From NCBI GenBank assembly GCA_009733575.1, contig ML769585.1, positions 62,001-126,000 of the forward strand: 64,000 bases of DNA. The letters are read 5' to 3'. The notes under the pieces are model-generated. The model made no database searches. It saw nothing but the letters and a program-made list of their open reading frames with translations, and was not told the DNA's origin. Source of the DNA: Gymnopus androsaceus JB14. Taxonomy: Eukaryota > Basidiomycota > Agaricomycetes > Agaricales > Omphalotaceae. Of the stretch, positions 12,108-23,544 are shown piece by piece (positions within the stretch are counted from its first letter, which is position 1; each line of letters opens with the position of its first letter). The translations under genes and the position numbers were made by a program.

Positions 12108-12120
12108 GGTTATGGGCCCC
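12108..12120 (+). promoter_or_regulatory. primer-binding site, half-tRNA type
   Basis: GGTTATGGGCCCC follows the 5' LTR directly. The complement of the eukaryotic initiator-tRNA-Met anticodon stem-loop is GGTTATGAGCCC, so this is one base away. Drosophila copia and yeast Ty5 use this internal, half-tRNA primer rather than the tRNA 3' end. Confidence 0.7.
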
Positions 12121-13139
12121 GAGTCCCTCTTGTTGTTGTGCTTCACAATGATCAGGTTGCCTTTGACCCTGTTCATGTACACCTTGAGGGCTGTCCCTAG
12201 CCTTTGAGTGTGGTTGGTGATTGCTGTAGGATGGTCATGATGTTGGGCTGTAGCATGAATTCAAGCCCCAAAATTTATGTACAATACCTTCTTTTCTTTC
12301 ATGAACCCAGGTACCAGGCCGAGCCTTATATTGCTCCCGCCAGTATGCTGAAGAAGGGTTTAAAGGCTTCACAGCTCCCTTATAGATGTGAACCGTTTGG
12401 CACATTGATTACAATACAAATTTTTATCATGATACATCTTTTTTAGATAGATCTACATACAAATTCCCCCTGATGGCTTAAGTCCCTTAAACAATCAAAT
12501 GATTGATGTGCACTTAATTGCTGCTGCTCATTATGAGATCTTTCAATCTGCCATACAGGATTTTTTAGATAGATCTTAGATACATCAGATGCTCAAATGG
12601 AATGGCTGAGATCTAATGATGGAAAAGCAATCATTGGTTACCATGTGTACAGGTGACACGCAATATGAGTGCAATTTGGGTTTCATAGCTGTTTGATAAT
12701 AGCAGCTACTGATCAGTTGTCTTTCACAGATCAACCCAATTTTTTGAAATGTCTTCCACATCTTCAACCTTTAACAACACATCTGGTCTCAACAGTGTTC
12801 CCATGCATGATGGTAGTAACCAGACTGTTTGGGCTGCTGGTATGAAAGCCTATCTCTGGTTTGCCAAACTTTGGCCCTATGTTGATTAGTGATCACCATG
12901 GGGTCCCTGCAGGGCATCAAAACCAAACCCGCTCCTGTCCCACCCACACAGGCACGGGTAACTATGGGGTCTTTGATGGGTCTATAGGTCACGGGCCACC
13001 CCATAGCCCGTACAATGATACTTAGGTTCATAATTCATAATTCAGTGACTTCAAGGGAATATGACTAAGTCTATTTCTATATATGTAGTCTGAATGAAGT
13101 AGAAAATGTAGAACAAAATTCGAAAAAGATTACATAGAC

Positions 13140-16100
13140 TTACCCTCAATGGGTGTAGAGGTTACATTCTGCATATCACTGTCATCAATCAAGCCATGAG
13201 CACTCCAGCTCCCCAAACACATAAGGCGACAGCTGGTCTCACCTGGTCAGGCAATTGCAGATGCTACTGATGAGAATTCATCCTCGACTGAATTGACGTT
13301 CAACAAAGACTGATGTTGCTGAGTAAATTGTAAGTACAATCATAGAATATGATAGTAGAATTAACTTACGAGGAATGGAAAGGAAAAATCTTGTGCCATC
13401 CGAGATAGAATTGGGTACTCAGTAGTGTGGTTGTGCCACCATAGGATAGCATTGTCGACATTCCGTTCTGTCATAGAGGTAAGGTATTGCTCGAGTTCCA
13501 AGGAAGGGTTTTCTGGCAGTTGCTCAGAATCGTCCTCATCCATACAATCAAACATATTGGCAGATGTGGAAGGAGCAGATGATCGACGGACTGGCACTTC
13601 GACAACATCTTTGCTATATGCTTCAGCATAGAGTTTGAACATGTCAGTAGCAATCAAATGAGCAGTTTCAACCTCTTCGTCCTCCCAGCCATGCTGTTGG
13701 AAGTATGAGAGCTTGTAGCAAGGGTGGAGAACTATAAAATAATATTTATAAACATGATAAGAGTAAAGAGAATTGGTTACGCACCTATTGCCAGTTGATA
13801 CATGCAAGAATTATCAGTGGCGACGTAGTAATGGTTGAGGGTTTTTTTTGCAGCCAGGAGAGAGATTTTGACTGGAGCAGTGAACTGAATCTGTTTGTCA
13901 ACCTTCTTCAAGACAGAAGATGCAAGAACCAAGTCCAATTTGTCCATGGCAGGAATTACTGAAGCAAGAGTGGCTGTATTGCGAGAGCAGAACAGCGTTG
14001 CATCCTTGAAAGCCTGACTCGGACAGTCATTTTATGAGCAATTCATGACTATAGCTTGCATACCTGTAGAACATCCCTCAAGTTCTCCAGGATAGCCCAT
14101 TCCATGGAGAAAACTGCAAAACGTGAAAGTCCATGGTCTGAATTGTTAATGAAAGAGTTGAGTGCTGTCTTGTACTGAAGTGCCATGTTGATCACGTCAA
14201 AGGTCAAATTCCAGTGGGTTCTGACGTCGCATGGAATCTTCTTCAGTGGCAACTGGAAATCAGCAACGATTTGGTTCCATGCAGGTAAGAGTTTGGTAGA
14301 AGAGTTAATTGTCTTGTTGGAAATGTTTCGAAGCTAATAATGGCAAATAGATAGATCAGCCTCATGCCTACTCAATAGATTAGGTCACTTTCCTTGCCCA
14401 GCGCAGTCTGTACATCCCACATGTTATCATAGAACTTCTCTCGCTCAAGCTCCCCCATTGCATCAGAAAAAACTGTTTTGGGCTCAGGAGGATCTAAGGT
14501 CACCTAATCCTCTTAGACAACCTGAGGCATCCTAGTTGGCCCAGGAAAAAGGGTAAAACTTTGGACACCTCAGGTATCCTAGTCATCCTAGGTGTCCTGG
14601 AAGATCCTGGGATGTCCTGGGGCATCCTAGGATAAAAGTTCCATCCCAGGATGCCTCAGGATGCCTCAGGATGCCCCAGGATGCCTCAGGACATCCCAGG
14701 ATCTCCTAGGACACCTAGGATGACTAGGATACCTGAGGTGTCCAAAGTTTTACCCTTTTTCCTGGGCCAACTAGGATGCTTCAGGTTGCCTAAGAGGACT
14801 AGGTGACCTTAGATCCTCCTGGGCCCAAAACAGTTTTTGCTGATGTTTCTGCAAGTTCATCAAAAACATCGTTGCTATCATCGCGGTCTGGTGTCTCTCT
14901 CTCAATATCACCTAGCTCTTGAAGCAACTCATTGACATTCACTGCTAAAACCTCATCATTAGCCTCCCATTGAGCATCGTTGTCTGTGGTCTCATCCTCC
15001 GCTTGCATCCTTGCGGGTGCATCAAACATCTTTAACAAGCTCTTGGCAACAAGGTTGATGATGTGCGTGAAGCAGCGAGTCTGATCCTGCTCTCCTTCAA
15101 AGCTGGGCAGGTCAAAAACAAGTTCAGCAACCATGGAATCATTGGAGGTGGCATTGTTGCAGGTAATACTGACGACACGCTTCTTGATGCCATAGTTGGT
15201 GGCGACCTTTAGCAGAGTCTCGGCTAGAGCTTTCCCTGTGTGGGACTGGATAGTTGCAGTGAGTATAATAATTTTCTATGCATGAGAACATACACTGACC
15301 TTAGGAACCTCCACAAAATCTAGTAAGGCTTGCTCTTGAACACTATTGGATTCCCAGTGACCAGTAACAGCAACAAATGCACAGTGGTTTGGAGACGTCC
15401 ATGCATCAGTTGCAAGACTAATGCGTGATTCTTGAGTCTGTAGCAGAATTAGAATATGAGATCAAGTGCATGGTATGTTACTTACTTGAAGCTTTTCAGC
15501 CAAGTCTTTTCAAACAGGGTCTTCACATCTCAAGTGCTTGGTGAGGGTATGTAACACTCCAGTCATCTGCTTTTCATCAAACAATTGAATCCATGGTCTT
15601 TCATAACTGAGAATAGGATGCAAACTCTCAGACACCCAGCGAACAACCTCAGCACTAGTCACAGAAGGTCAGAACACACTTCAATGCTATATCAATGAGC
15701 ACATACCGGCTCTCAGCTTTGGTCAATGGAATGTGTGAATATACCTACTTCCCTCTTGATGCTAGCTTCTGGAACACTGCGGTGAGTGTACCAGGCTTGG
15801 AGTTGACATGTTTCTTGACAAGGCCAGTAGCCTCTGACAAGTTCTTTGTCTTTGAAGCTGCATTGACTGTTTCTTTACCAAAGCACTTGACAGCATGCCG
15901 ATGTAGACTTTTTGTGGAGTTGCGATCATCAGTGGTGAGGTTTCTGGTGACAGTATGTTTACAGCCACGAGCTACGCAGGTAAAGACATGATGCTTCTTC
16001 TTGTTCCAGTATTCAATAGTGACATCTCTCTTGTAGAAAGCTTAAACAGAGCTTGACCAGGTCTGACAAATTCATGCTAGGGTAAAGGGGTATCAGCAAC

Positions 16101-16656
16101 AATGCAATGAATACAGGTAAGTTGACATACCAAGCTCCTCTTCATTGGTTTCCTTTGTTGTCTATGCTTCTGGTCCAGGATTTACTGACAAAGTGTTGTT
16201 TTCATCTGATAGATCAATCATGGAGGGCATGGATGGCTGGGTATGTGTTGAGACTTGATCACCATCCTCTGAAGGTGATATGGACTCGGCATCGCTAAAA
16301 GCAAAAGAGCCTATAATCTGTGAGTATTATGCTTGCATAAGAGGATTAATGGAACACTTAATTGCACCTGCTGATCTAGTACTTTGGCAACTTGTGCCCG
16401 AGGAATTCAAGCCAACAGAACTTGACAATGACTGGCAAGACAAGGTTCCTTTTTTCTTGCTATGTTTAGGAGTGTTGCTCATAGCCCCAGGAGCATTATT
16501 CTTCTTGGGGGTAAGGAAGTTGACCAGCTTCTGTTGTTTGGAGGGTGTCTGAGAGGGTGGGGAACTTTGGAAAGTATTGACAGTATTGTCTTCAGGAGAG
16601 GAGAGCGACAACGAGTACAACCAAACATGATGAAGAGATGTTTTTTGGGCTTGCAA
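13140..16656 (-). pseudogene. hAT family transposase with BED finger
   Basis: Reading 16656 to 13140 on the minus strand: a linker (KQQKLVNFLTPKKNNAPGAM); a BED-type zinc finger around 15990-15860 with Cys and His ligands (HVFTCVARGCKHTV, then SLHRHAVKCFG); a hAT core with SLATDAWTSPNH, SITCNNATSND and RCFTHIINLVAKSLLKMF; VRTHWNLTFDVINMAL; and the C-terminal dimerisation region (LEQYLTSM... ILWWHNHTTEYPILSRMAQD), continuing past an intron near 13370 into TSVFVERQFSRG. Several introns are evident. Damage includes a MITE insertion at 14461-14845, a TGA where Arg is expected after QFSRG, and frame breaks. It could not make a normal protein now. Confidence 0.88.
14461..14845. mobile_element. CATCAG-terminus MITE inside the hAT transposase gene
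   Basis: An almost perfect fold-back: CATCAGAAAAAACTGTTTTG at one end and CAGTTTTTGCTGATG at the other, with arms rich in the repeated CCTAGGATG/CCCAGGATG motif. It interrupts the hAT coding sequence between DELAE and MGELEREKFYDN. A second copy with the same arms is at 58941-59441. Its target duplication is not clear here. Confidence 0.85.
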
Positions 16657-16697
16657 AAAGCTTGTGTATTTAACTGTTACAAAGGATGAGGGATATT

Positions 16698-16910
16698 CCT
16701 CAACTGCTATGGATACTGCTTGCTCAGCAAAGGGGGATTGAGAGGAGCATGGATTTTCCTGGCATTTCCAACAAAATTGAGAGCCAAAAAGTACTGTTCA
16801 ATCTTTGAGAGGGTTGTTGAGGATCAGGAGGGAGACCCTCAACTGCTATGGATACTGCTTGCGCAGCAAAGGGGGATTGAGAGGAGCATGGATTTTCCTG
16901 GTCTTTCCAA
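16698..16910. repeat. 74-bp direct repeat in the hAT 5' region
   Basis: 16698-16771 and 16837-16910 are near-identical, both containing CAGCAAAGGGGGATTGAGAG. They lie between the transposase start and the terminal repeat. Subterminal repeats in hAT elements commonly bind transposase, which is a possible role. Confidence 0.7.
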
Positions 16911-17573
16911 TCCATGTATTGAATATGTTTTGCAGAGAGCAGTATGTGCACTGGCACCAGCTACTAATATATTATATTGATAGCTACCATTCCTAACTTG
17001 TACCATGAGATTTATTAATTATTTTAGTCAGTATTAAGAGGGGGATTGACAAGGTATGCCAAGAGGAAAATTAGCGTTGGCGGGCCAAACAGGCCACAGG
17101 TCATGAAATTTTGACCCGCACCCAGCCCACCGGTGCCCGTACCTGCGTCCCGCCGCGGGTTCCCCATCCCGTGGTGATCACTAATGTTGATGGGACAAAA
17201 ACCGAACCTGTGGCTCCGGCAGATGAATCTGATGACCCCAACTACCAAACCAAATTTGATGCCTGGAATGAAGCAGATGAGCAAGCCATTGGCACCATCC
17301 TGATGAAAATTCCCTATCAATACCATCACCTGGCAAATAAAGCAAATGGTGATGATAGGAATTCCAAAGAACTTTGGGAAGCTATCAGAGCTCAATTTGG
17401 TAAAACTGGTATTGCAGGTGTTTATTTGGAGTTCCTTTCTGCCATCCACTTCCATGTAAAGGAAGGGGAAAATCCAGTTCCAGCCCTTGGGAACCTGACT
17501 TCAATTATTCAATGCTTGACTGAATCGAACATCAAACTTGATGGTAATTTGCAGGTTCTACTTTATCTTGCAG

Positions 17574-18139
17574 TAGGGTTTTGAAGTACAATTTATTAAA
17601 CTGCAAATAAATCATAAATTGTATTGTATTGTACTGCAAAATGTATCACTGAAGCTTGTGCTGATTCACAGTTTAAATCAGTACAGGTTTACAGTTTATT
17701 CAAAATGTGAAAATTGCTTAAACTGCTTTGAATCAGTTTAAATCAGTACACATTTACAGCAGGTTATACTACTGCCAACCTTGCATTAAACCTACTAAAC
17801 AAGCTTACAGTGACATTTATTACTCCAATCTTGATCAAGATGTACTTTCAATAGTTTATGAGAACTTCTTATGACATGGATGTTGGAAAACATTACATAT
17901 CTGGTAGCAAATAGTATATAAATGATCAGTTCATGTCAGTTTATACTGATATAAACCAATTTGAATCTGGACTGATTTAAACTCATAAATTGTATTGTAT
18001 TGTATTGCACTGGTTGTATCAGTACAATCAGTACAAGTACACAGTTTAACCAGTTTTCAATAAATCTTGTACCGGTATAATTCATGATTTATTGGATTTG
18101 GACCAAATAAATTGCATTGCATTGTACTTTGAGCCCCTA
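17574..18139. mobile_element. hAT-type MITE in copia gag
   Basis: A 566-bp AT-rich insertion starting TAGGGTTTTGAAGTACAAT and ending (reverse complement) TAGGGGCTCAAAGTACAAT. It is flanked by an 8-bp duplication TCTTGCAG at 17566-17573 and 18140-18147. It splits gag between LLYLA and LPSLWEGF. The interior has repeated TTTAAATCAGTACA-like motifs and no coding capacity. TAGGG ends plus an 8-bp duplication place it with hAT non-autonomous elements. Confidence 0.85.
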
Positions 18140-18875
18140 TCTTGCAGCTCTTCCTAGTTTGTGGGAAGGGTTCAAGACTTTGGTTCTCACCTCTTGTACT
18201 GGCAATAACTGGAACATTTCCAACATTTTGACTTTGATCAAAAATGAATGGAATTGTCGCAGCACCAGGCAGCAAACCTCCCTTCAATCTTGGATCAGCG
18301 GCGTTAAATGCCACCGCTTCAATCCCAATTGGAAGAAACAGAAGAAGCAGTGTGGCGAAGGCCAGCAGCAGCAGGACCAGCAATCTGGTTCATCTTCTCA
18401 ACCCAATAATGGAAAGAAGCATGGATCCCGAGGAGGTAAGAAGTACAAAGGGAAGAAGAAGGCTTTTGAGTCAGTTGAAGTTGCTCAAGCTTCTGTTGCC
18501 CCTAATGACTTTGAGATGGAAGCTGAACCCTTCGAGACCATGGAAGCTTTGGAGTTTGAATATGAGGACCCCTTCATGCAGTGGCAAGTTAATTCTTCTT
18601 TACTAAAATCTCATGACTCATTAAAATTGCAACAGAATAATTTGATAGTGTGGATCACACAAGGCCAAAATGGCCATTTGGACTTATTTTTACTGCCGCT
18701 TGTATTTTTTAATAATAATATTCTGTTTGCCAATGTCAAAGATGAGATTGCTGCTTTAAGCACAAAATATAAAGAAGATATCTGGATCTTAGATTCAGGT
18801 GCATCAATACATACCACACCATATAAGTCAGATTTCACAGAATTAAAACAATTAGAAAAACCAATAGAAATCTAG

Positions 18876-21800
18876 ACTGCTGATAAGCGGTCAAAGACTT
18901 ATATTACACATGCTGGAGTTGTTCTCATCAAACATACCAATGAAAATAATGTCACCCAAATTACCAAATTGGAACCAGTATTTTACCAACCACATTCACC
19001 ATATTGTCTTCTCTCACAAGGCAGCATCTTGCGCCGTGGCTATTATACCTATGCTGATGAGAAGAAAATGTCACTTAGGTTTAAGAGCAATCATAAGGTC
19101 TTCATGATGTGTTACCCCATGAGCTCATCAGATGCTCTACATTGGTTAAAAACCAAAGTAGTAAAGAGCAAGATTGACCTTTTCAAGGATTTTATTCCCA
19201 AAAACATCAGAATTCCTAAAAATCTGATTGCTCATAAAACAATTGACTATGATATATGGCATTGTCACCTTGGAAATCCTTCAAAAGATGTTTTACAACA
19301 TGCGTCTGAGGCAACAGGTGGCTTTCCTAAAATAAATATGTCCTGGTTGCGCTAAGGGTAAAATGACCCAGCGCACTTATCCCAATAGTGAGAAACGTGC
19401 AGAAAAACTCTTTGATATAGTCCATATGGACATTATAGAGTTTCCCACTATTTCATATCATAAGCATAAATATGTACTGAATATCCTTGATGATCATTCA
19501 TAATATGGTGCAGGATACCTCCTAGCTGCCAAATCTGACATATTTGAAGCGTTCAAGGAATTCTACAATCTCGTGGACCTCCAAGACACTATCAAAATAA
19601 AACAAATAAGAGTTGATAACGAATTTGTCACTAAGGATTTCAGACAATTTTGCCATGATAAAGGGATCATACTGGGACCATTGGCTCCATATGAACACCA
19701 GCAGAATGGGAGAATCAAAAGATTCGACTGTAAAATCTGTGAGAAATTGGAAGCCATGAGGCACATGGCCTGCTTACCACCTTCCTGGTGGGAGTTTAGT
19801 GTTCAAAGTGCATATGTTGTCTATAACAGGACAGCTATGTGCCACTGATGGGATAAAAATAGAAATTGGAAAACATCTTACGAAATCAGATACAGGAAGA
19901 AGCCCAATGTGTCTAAATTTCGGACTTTTGGATGTGCCGCATATGTGTATCGTCCAAAGGAGACTTGCCCAAACAAGCAAGCTCCAAGATCAGAAGTAAT
20001 GATTTTTATTGGATATACACAGGGAATGAATGCTTATCGCTTCATGCACACACATAATAATTCAATTGCGACTTCTTCCAATGCCATATTTGATGAGCGC
20101 TGGTTTTCATGCTGCTCAACATCAAAACCTACAGTTGACATTAACGATAATGATTTTGAAGAGGATTCTGAACCATCCGGGTCCACTCCTGGTGATAATG
20201 TTGAGGATGATGACCCTGAATTTCCTCCTCCGCCTAATCCTCCTGCTCCAATAGAACCACAAAATGATGGAGAAAATGGAGAAGGAGATGAGGAAGTAAG
20301 AGGTGGCGGAGAAGTGCCTGATCAACATGGTGCAGATGAAGGAGGAGCTGGTGCTATGCAACCACCTCCAAATCCATTCAATCCTGTAATGGAACCTGAA
20401 CCAGCACCAATAGTAAGACGCTCTGAAAGAGCATGAGTACCTACCCTGAGACCTGGAAATATTTATGGTGATACACCTCCTGCAGAGATTGATTGAAATG
20501 CTAGTCAATCTCATAATATTGGTTCTGATATCAGATGGAATTGTCAGATTTACAGTGATCAACCTGAAGCCGGACCTTCCTGGCAAAGGCAACCTGCTCA
20601 GCAACAGCCTAAAGCAAATAATCCCATTCCTGACCCACCTGTGAACAACTATTTGGGAGAAAGTATGAATGGATGTGGAAGCGTTGATTATATTTCCCAG
20701 TTGGCTCATGAAGGGGGAGTAGCTTTTCTGGACTATTTGCTTTCTCAGGCTCCTGAAAATAAGGAAATGGTTTGAAACTGGCAGTTTTGTGATTTGATGT
20801 GCCTTCCCGTAAAGGACCAGCAACCGTGGCTTGACAAATGCAAAGAAGAAATTGACAGTCTAGTTAAGTGAAAGGTATTCGAAATTGTTGATCGACCCAA
20901 AAATAGAAATGTCATAAAGAACAGATGGGTCTTTGATATCAAGTCAGATGGTCGGAAACAATCTGGACTTGTTGCCAGGGGATATTCTCAAGTAGAAGGA
21001 GTGGATTATGACGGATTGTTCTCTCCCGTTGTCTGCTATGAAACAGTGTGAGTCTTACTTGCACTAGCTGTCCTAGAAGATTGGGAACTAGAGGCACTGG
21101 ACGTAAAAACTGCCTTTCTATATGGCAAATTAGATGAGGAGATCTATATGGAACAACCTGAAGCTTTTGTCAAGGATAGCAGCAAGGTTTGGAGATTACG
21201 CTGATCTCTTTACAGCCTGAAGCAAGCTGATTTGTCCTGGTGGCGCGCTTGTACAAAGTTGATGACCCAGGATCTAGGCTTCAAACATTGCACTTCAGAT
21301 GCTGGCGTATATGTTTACAAAGAAAACAATAAAACTGTAATTGCAATCATCTATATTGATGATGCATTGTTCATGGGAAATGACAAAGAACTTGTCATGC
21401 GCAAGAAGTGTGAATTTATGCAATGTTGGGAGTGCCACGACTTGGGCGCAGCACAGGAGTTCTTAGGCATGCGTATTCGGCGTGACAGATCTAAGTGGCA
21501 TTTGACCTTAGATCAGTCAGAATATCTTAAAAAGATTATAAAGCGCTTTAAATTAACAAACGCCAAAGTAGCACAAACTCCACTACCGGCAGGATGTCAG
21601 CCTTCTAAATATGATGGTCCTGTTGATCCCAAAAGACACCAGGAGTACCAACAAGTGATTGGCTCCTTATTATATCTGTCGCTTGGAACAAGAGCCGACA
21701 TAGCCTACCATGTGGCAAAAATGTCACAATATTCAGCAAATCCTTCTCAGGATCATCTGAACAAGGCTTATTATATTATTTGCTACCTTATAGGTACCAC

Positions 21801-22284
21801 CAAATATTTTCTTGTCTATGATGGGAACTCTGGAGAAGGCTTCTATGCCAACTCAGATCCTGATACATGTCAATCCCAAACTGGGTACATTCTCAAACTG
21901 GCCAAGGGAGTTGTGTCCTGGACTTCGTATCTCCAGAAAACAGTTGCTTTATCTTCCACTGAAGCCAAATATATGGCTTTAAGTGACTGTTGCAGACAAA
22001 TCAGGTGGATCCTCAATTTACTTGGGGAAATTGGATTCCCACTTCTCGGTGATAACATGGGTTCGAATCTTTATGGCCAATAATCAGGCTCAAGATTGTC
22101 AGACCAAATACATTGATGTCCAATATCACCACATCAGGGAAACTACCAAGTCAGGACTTGTGGTCCCTTAATATATTCTGATGGATCAAAATGTCGCAGA
22201 TCTTTTAACTAAGAATCTCGCTTGGGTTAAATTCAAATGTTGCCAAGATCAACTTGGCATTGAATTCATTGCTGACTTTGAATA
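18876..22284 (+). pseudogene. copia pol: integrase, reverse transcriptase, RNase H
   Basis: The GAG-pre-integrase region (DYDIWHCHLGNPS, about 19245) and zinc motif CPGCAKGKMTQRTY lead to the integrase core (DIVHMDIIEF; IRVDNEFVTKDFRQF) and its C-terminal part (KFRTFGCAAYVYRP). RT follows (NRWVFDIKSDG; LEALDVKTAFLYG; the catalytic YIDDALFMG at about 21353; SLLYLSLGTRADIAY) and then RNase H (VALSSTEAKYMALSDC). One shift near 19330 moves the frame; from there to 22083 the frame is single and is broken only by one TAA (19501) and seven TGA codons. A further shift near 22065 precedes the end (KYIDVQYHHIRE). Non-functional. Confidence 0.93.
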
Positions 22285-22365
22285 AAGTTTGCAAGAGACT
22301 GGATCTCAGGTGAGATTCACATGCTTTCTTAAGCACATGAGGAATTCTACCTCCACGACCTCAGC

Positions 22366-22374
22366 GAGGGGGAG
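22366..22374 (+). promoter_or_regulatory. polypurine tract
   Basis: GAGGGGGAG lies directly against the 3' LTR start, the standard position for plus-strand priming. Confidence 0.8.
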
Positions 22375-22691
22375 TGTTGAACATATAATGATATCACTCA
22401 TCATCTTGGTCATATGACGCTATCAGTCATTGCCAAGGTAGTCTTACTCAGCCTCAGTAGTATCTTAGTAAGTAGCTTTATGGATGACATCATAGGTCAT
22501 GCACATAGAACATACTAGAAGGATACTACTATATATGTAACGAATACAGTACTACAGTATATAAGGACTCCAGTAGTACTGCTAATGATAATGACTTCTA
22601 CTAGTCTTTTACCTCTCTCTATCTGCTCTACAAGCTTAACCACTTGGTGAGTGCTAGTCACTGCACCTCCTAGCTTATATGCTGCACAACA
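22375..22691 (+). repeat. copia 3' LTR
   Basis: 317 bp, matching the 5' LTR; about 10 bases longer because of a TTACTCAGCC-like insertion near 22443. The TATATAAGG box is at 22558-22566. Confidence 0.95.
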
Positions 22692-22696
22692 GGCAA

Positions 22697-23340
22697 GTGT
22701 GCCAGACTCATTCTTCCATGCAAACTTTCAACTATATGCTCAAGATCAATCCACAATCACAAGTGTTGTACTACTCTGCCAATACATATGTAGAGCACAT
22801 CACTGTCAGCAACTAGTTCCTCACAACATGAGGTACCAGGCATCATGACTTCCAACTTAGGCAAAGACAAAAACAATGAGGAAAAGAGAAGATGATATTA
22901 AGGACTAGGAGGTATTGACGAGATTGAAGCTAAGGACTAAGCTACAGCTACAACTACTATATATACTATTGTATAAGCCCTAGACCCATAACCCTATACC
23001 CTGTACATACTGTAACAATGCATGAAACTATGAAGTACAACAGTATCAATGTCTGTAAGTAATAAGTGATTGTACATGTGTATCCAGTACCAAATGCAGC
23101 ATCCTAGCATGAGGTGTGATCAAAGTGATCAAAAGATGATCGGATGATCAAGACCTATGATCAAGGATCAAACAATCATACATGTGTTGATGAACTATAA
23201 AGAATGAAACATAAGTAAACAACGCAGCCACACGCTTAAGTAAGCACTGAGATATACAAAGACAAATAGAAGAAACAGATAAGTAATAGTCCATGTGGCA
23301 TGAGATAAGATAAAGTGTTCATAGCAACTACTGGCATATG
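22697..23340. other. no gene; decayed 3' flank of DUF6534 copy E
   Basis: The first 110 bases continue the flank seen before the copia element. The rest is AT-rich, with several GATCA repeats around 23115-23175. No ORF of interest. Confidence 0.5.
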
Positions 23341-23544
23341 CATCAAAGAAATTTGTCAGCATTGAATGTTGGTCCCTTCTTCTGCTCCTTGGGAACATTC
23401 ACTGAGGACTCGGAAGCCCAGTGGGATGAGTAAAATATGAGGGAGTCAGGACTAACTGGGTGGTTGGAAAGGTACAAGTATGGCAATCACTGAGAACACT
23501 TAACTCAACATCTCCTCTGGATGAAGAGAAACCCTCCATAGCTG

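Larger units (their letters stand above)
12887..17183 (-). mobile_element. hAT DNA transposon inserted in copia gag
   Basis: The element has terminal inverted repeats TAGTGATCACCA (start) and TGGTGATCACTA (end) and a perfect 8-bp target duplication ATGTTGAT at 12879-12886 and 17184-17191. Both the 8-bp duplication and the TAGTG terminus are hAT hallmarks. The interior carries a hAT transposase gene on the minus strand. A MITE (14461-14845) is inserted in that gene, making a three-level nest: copia, then hAT, then MITE. Confidence 0.95.
12750..18870 (+). pseudogene. copia gag and protease, interrupted
   Basis: Gag starts at about 12750 (MSSTSSTFNNTSGLNSV) and reads KAYLWFAKLWPYVD up to 12886, where a hAT element intervenes. 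It resumes at 17192 with GTKTEPVAPADESDD and continues through the UBN2-like gag core (FDAWNEADEQAIGTILMKIP; LWEAIRAQFGKTG). A second, 566-bp insertion sits at 17574-18139, after which LPSLWEGFKTLVL follows. The Lys/Gly-rich segment after it stands where a zinc knuckle would be. The aspartic protease motif WILDSGASIHTT ends the segment near 18820. Removing each insertion with one copy of its target duplication rejoins the frame in both places. Confidence 0.85.
11796..22696 (+). mobile_element. complete Ty1/copia LTR retrotransposon with nested insertions
   Basis: Two direct repeats beginning TGTTGAAC and ending GCACAACA (11801-12107 and 22375-22691) are flanked by a perfect 5-bp target duplication GGCAA (11796-11800 and 22692-22696). 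Between them lie a primer-binding site, gag, a DSGA protease, integrase, reverse transcriptase and RNase H, all on the + strand in copia order (integrase before RT). Without its insertions (a 4.3-kb hAT plus its 8-bp target duplication, and a 0.57-kb hAT MITE plus its duplication) the element would be about 6 kb. The LTRs differ by about six transitions and one 10-11 bp indel, so it is fairly old. Stops and frameshifts in pol show it is dead. Confidence 0.95.

Noticed and set aside
12204..12446. 80-codon ORF after the copia 5' LTR as a separate gene
   Set aside because: It lies in the copia leader between the primer-binding site and gag and has no recognisable product.
17566..18147. The 566-bp gap in copia gag as an intron ending TTGCAG
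   Set aside because: It has inverted TAGGG ends and an 8-bp direct duplication, which fit a hAT MITE better; no GT donor stands at the left edge.
20122..20823. 233-codon minus-strand ORF
   Set aside because: It is antisense to the copia pol frame, is Ser/Arg/Ile-rich with no domain, and results from the composition of the pol strand.
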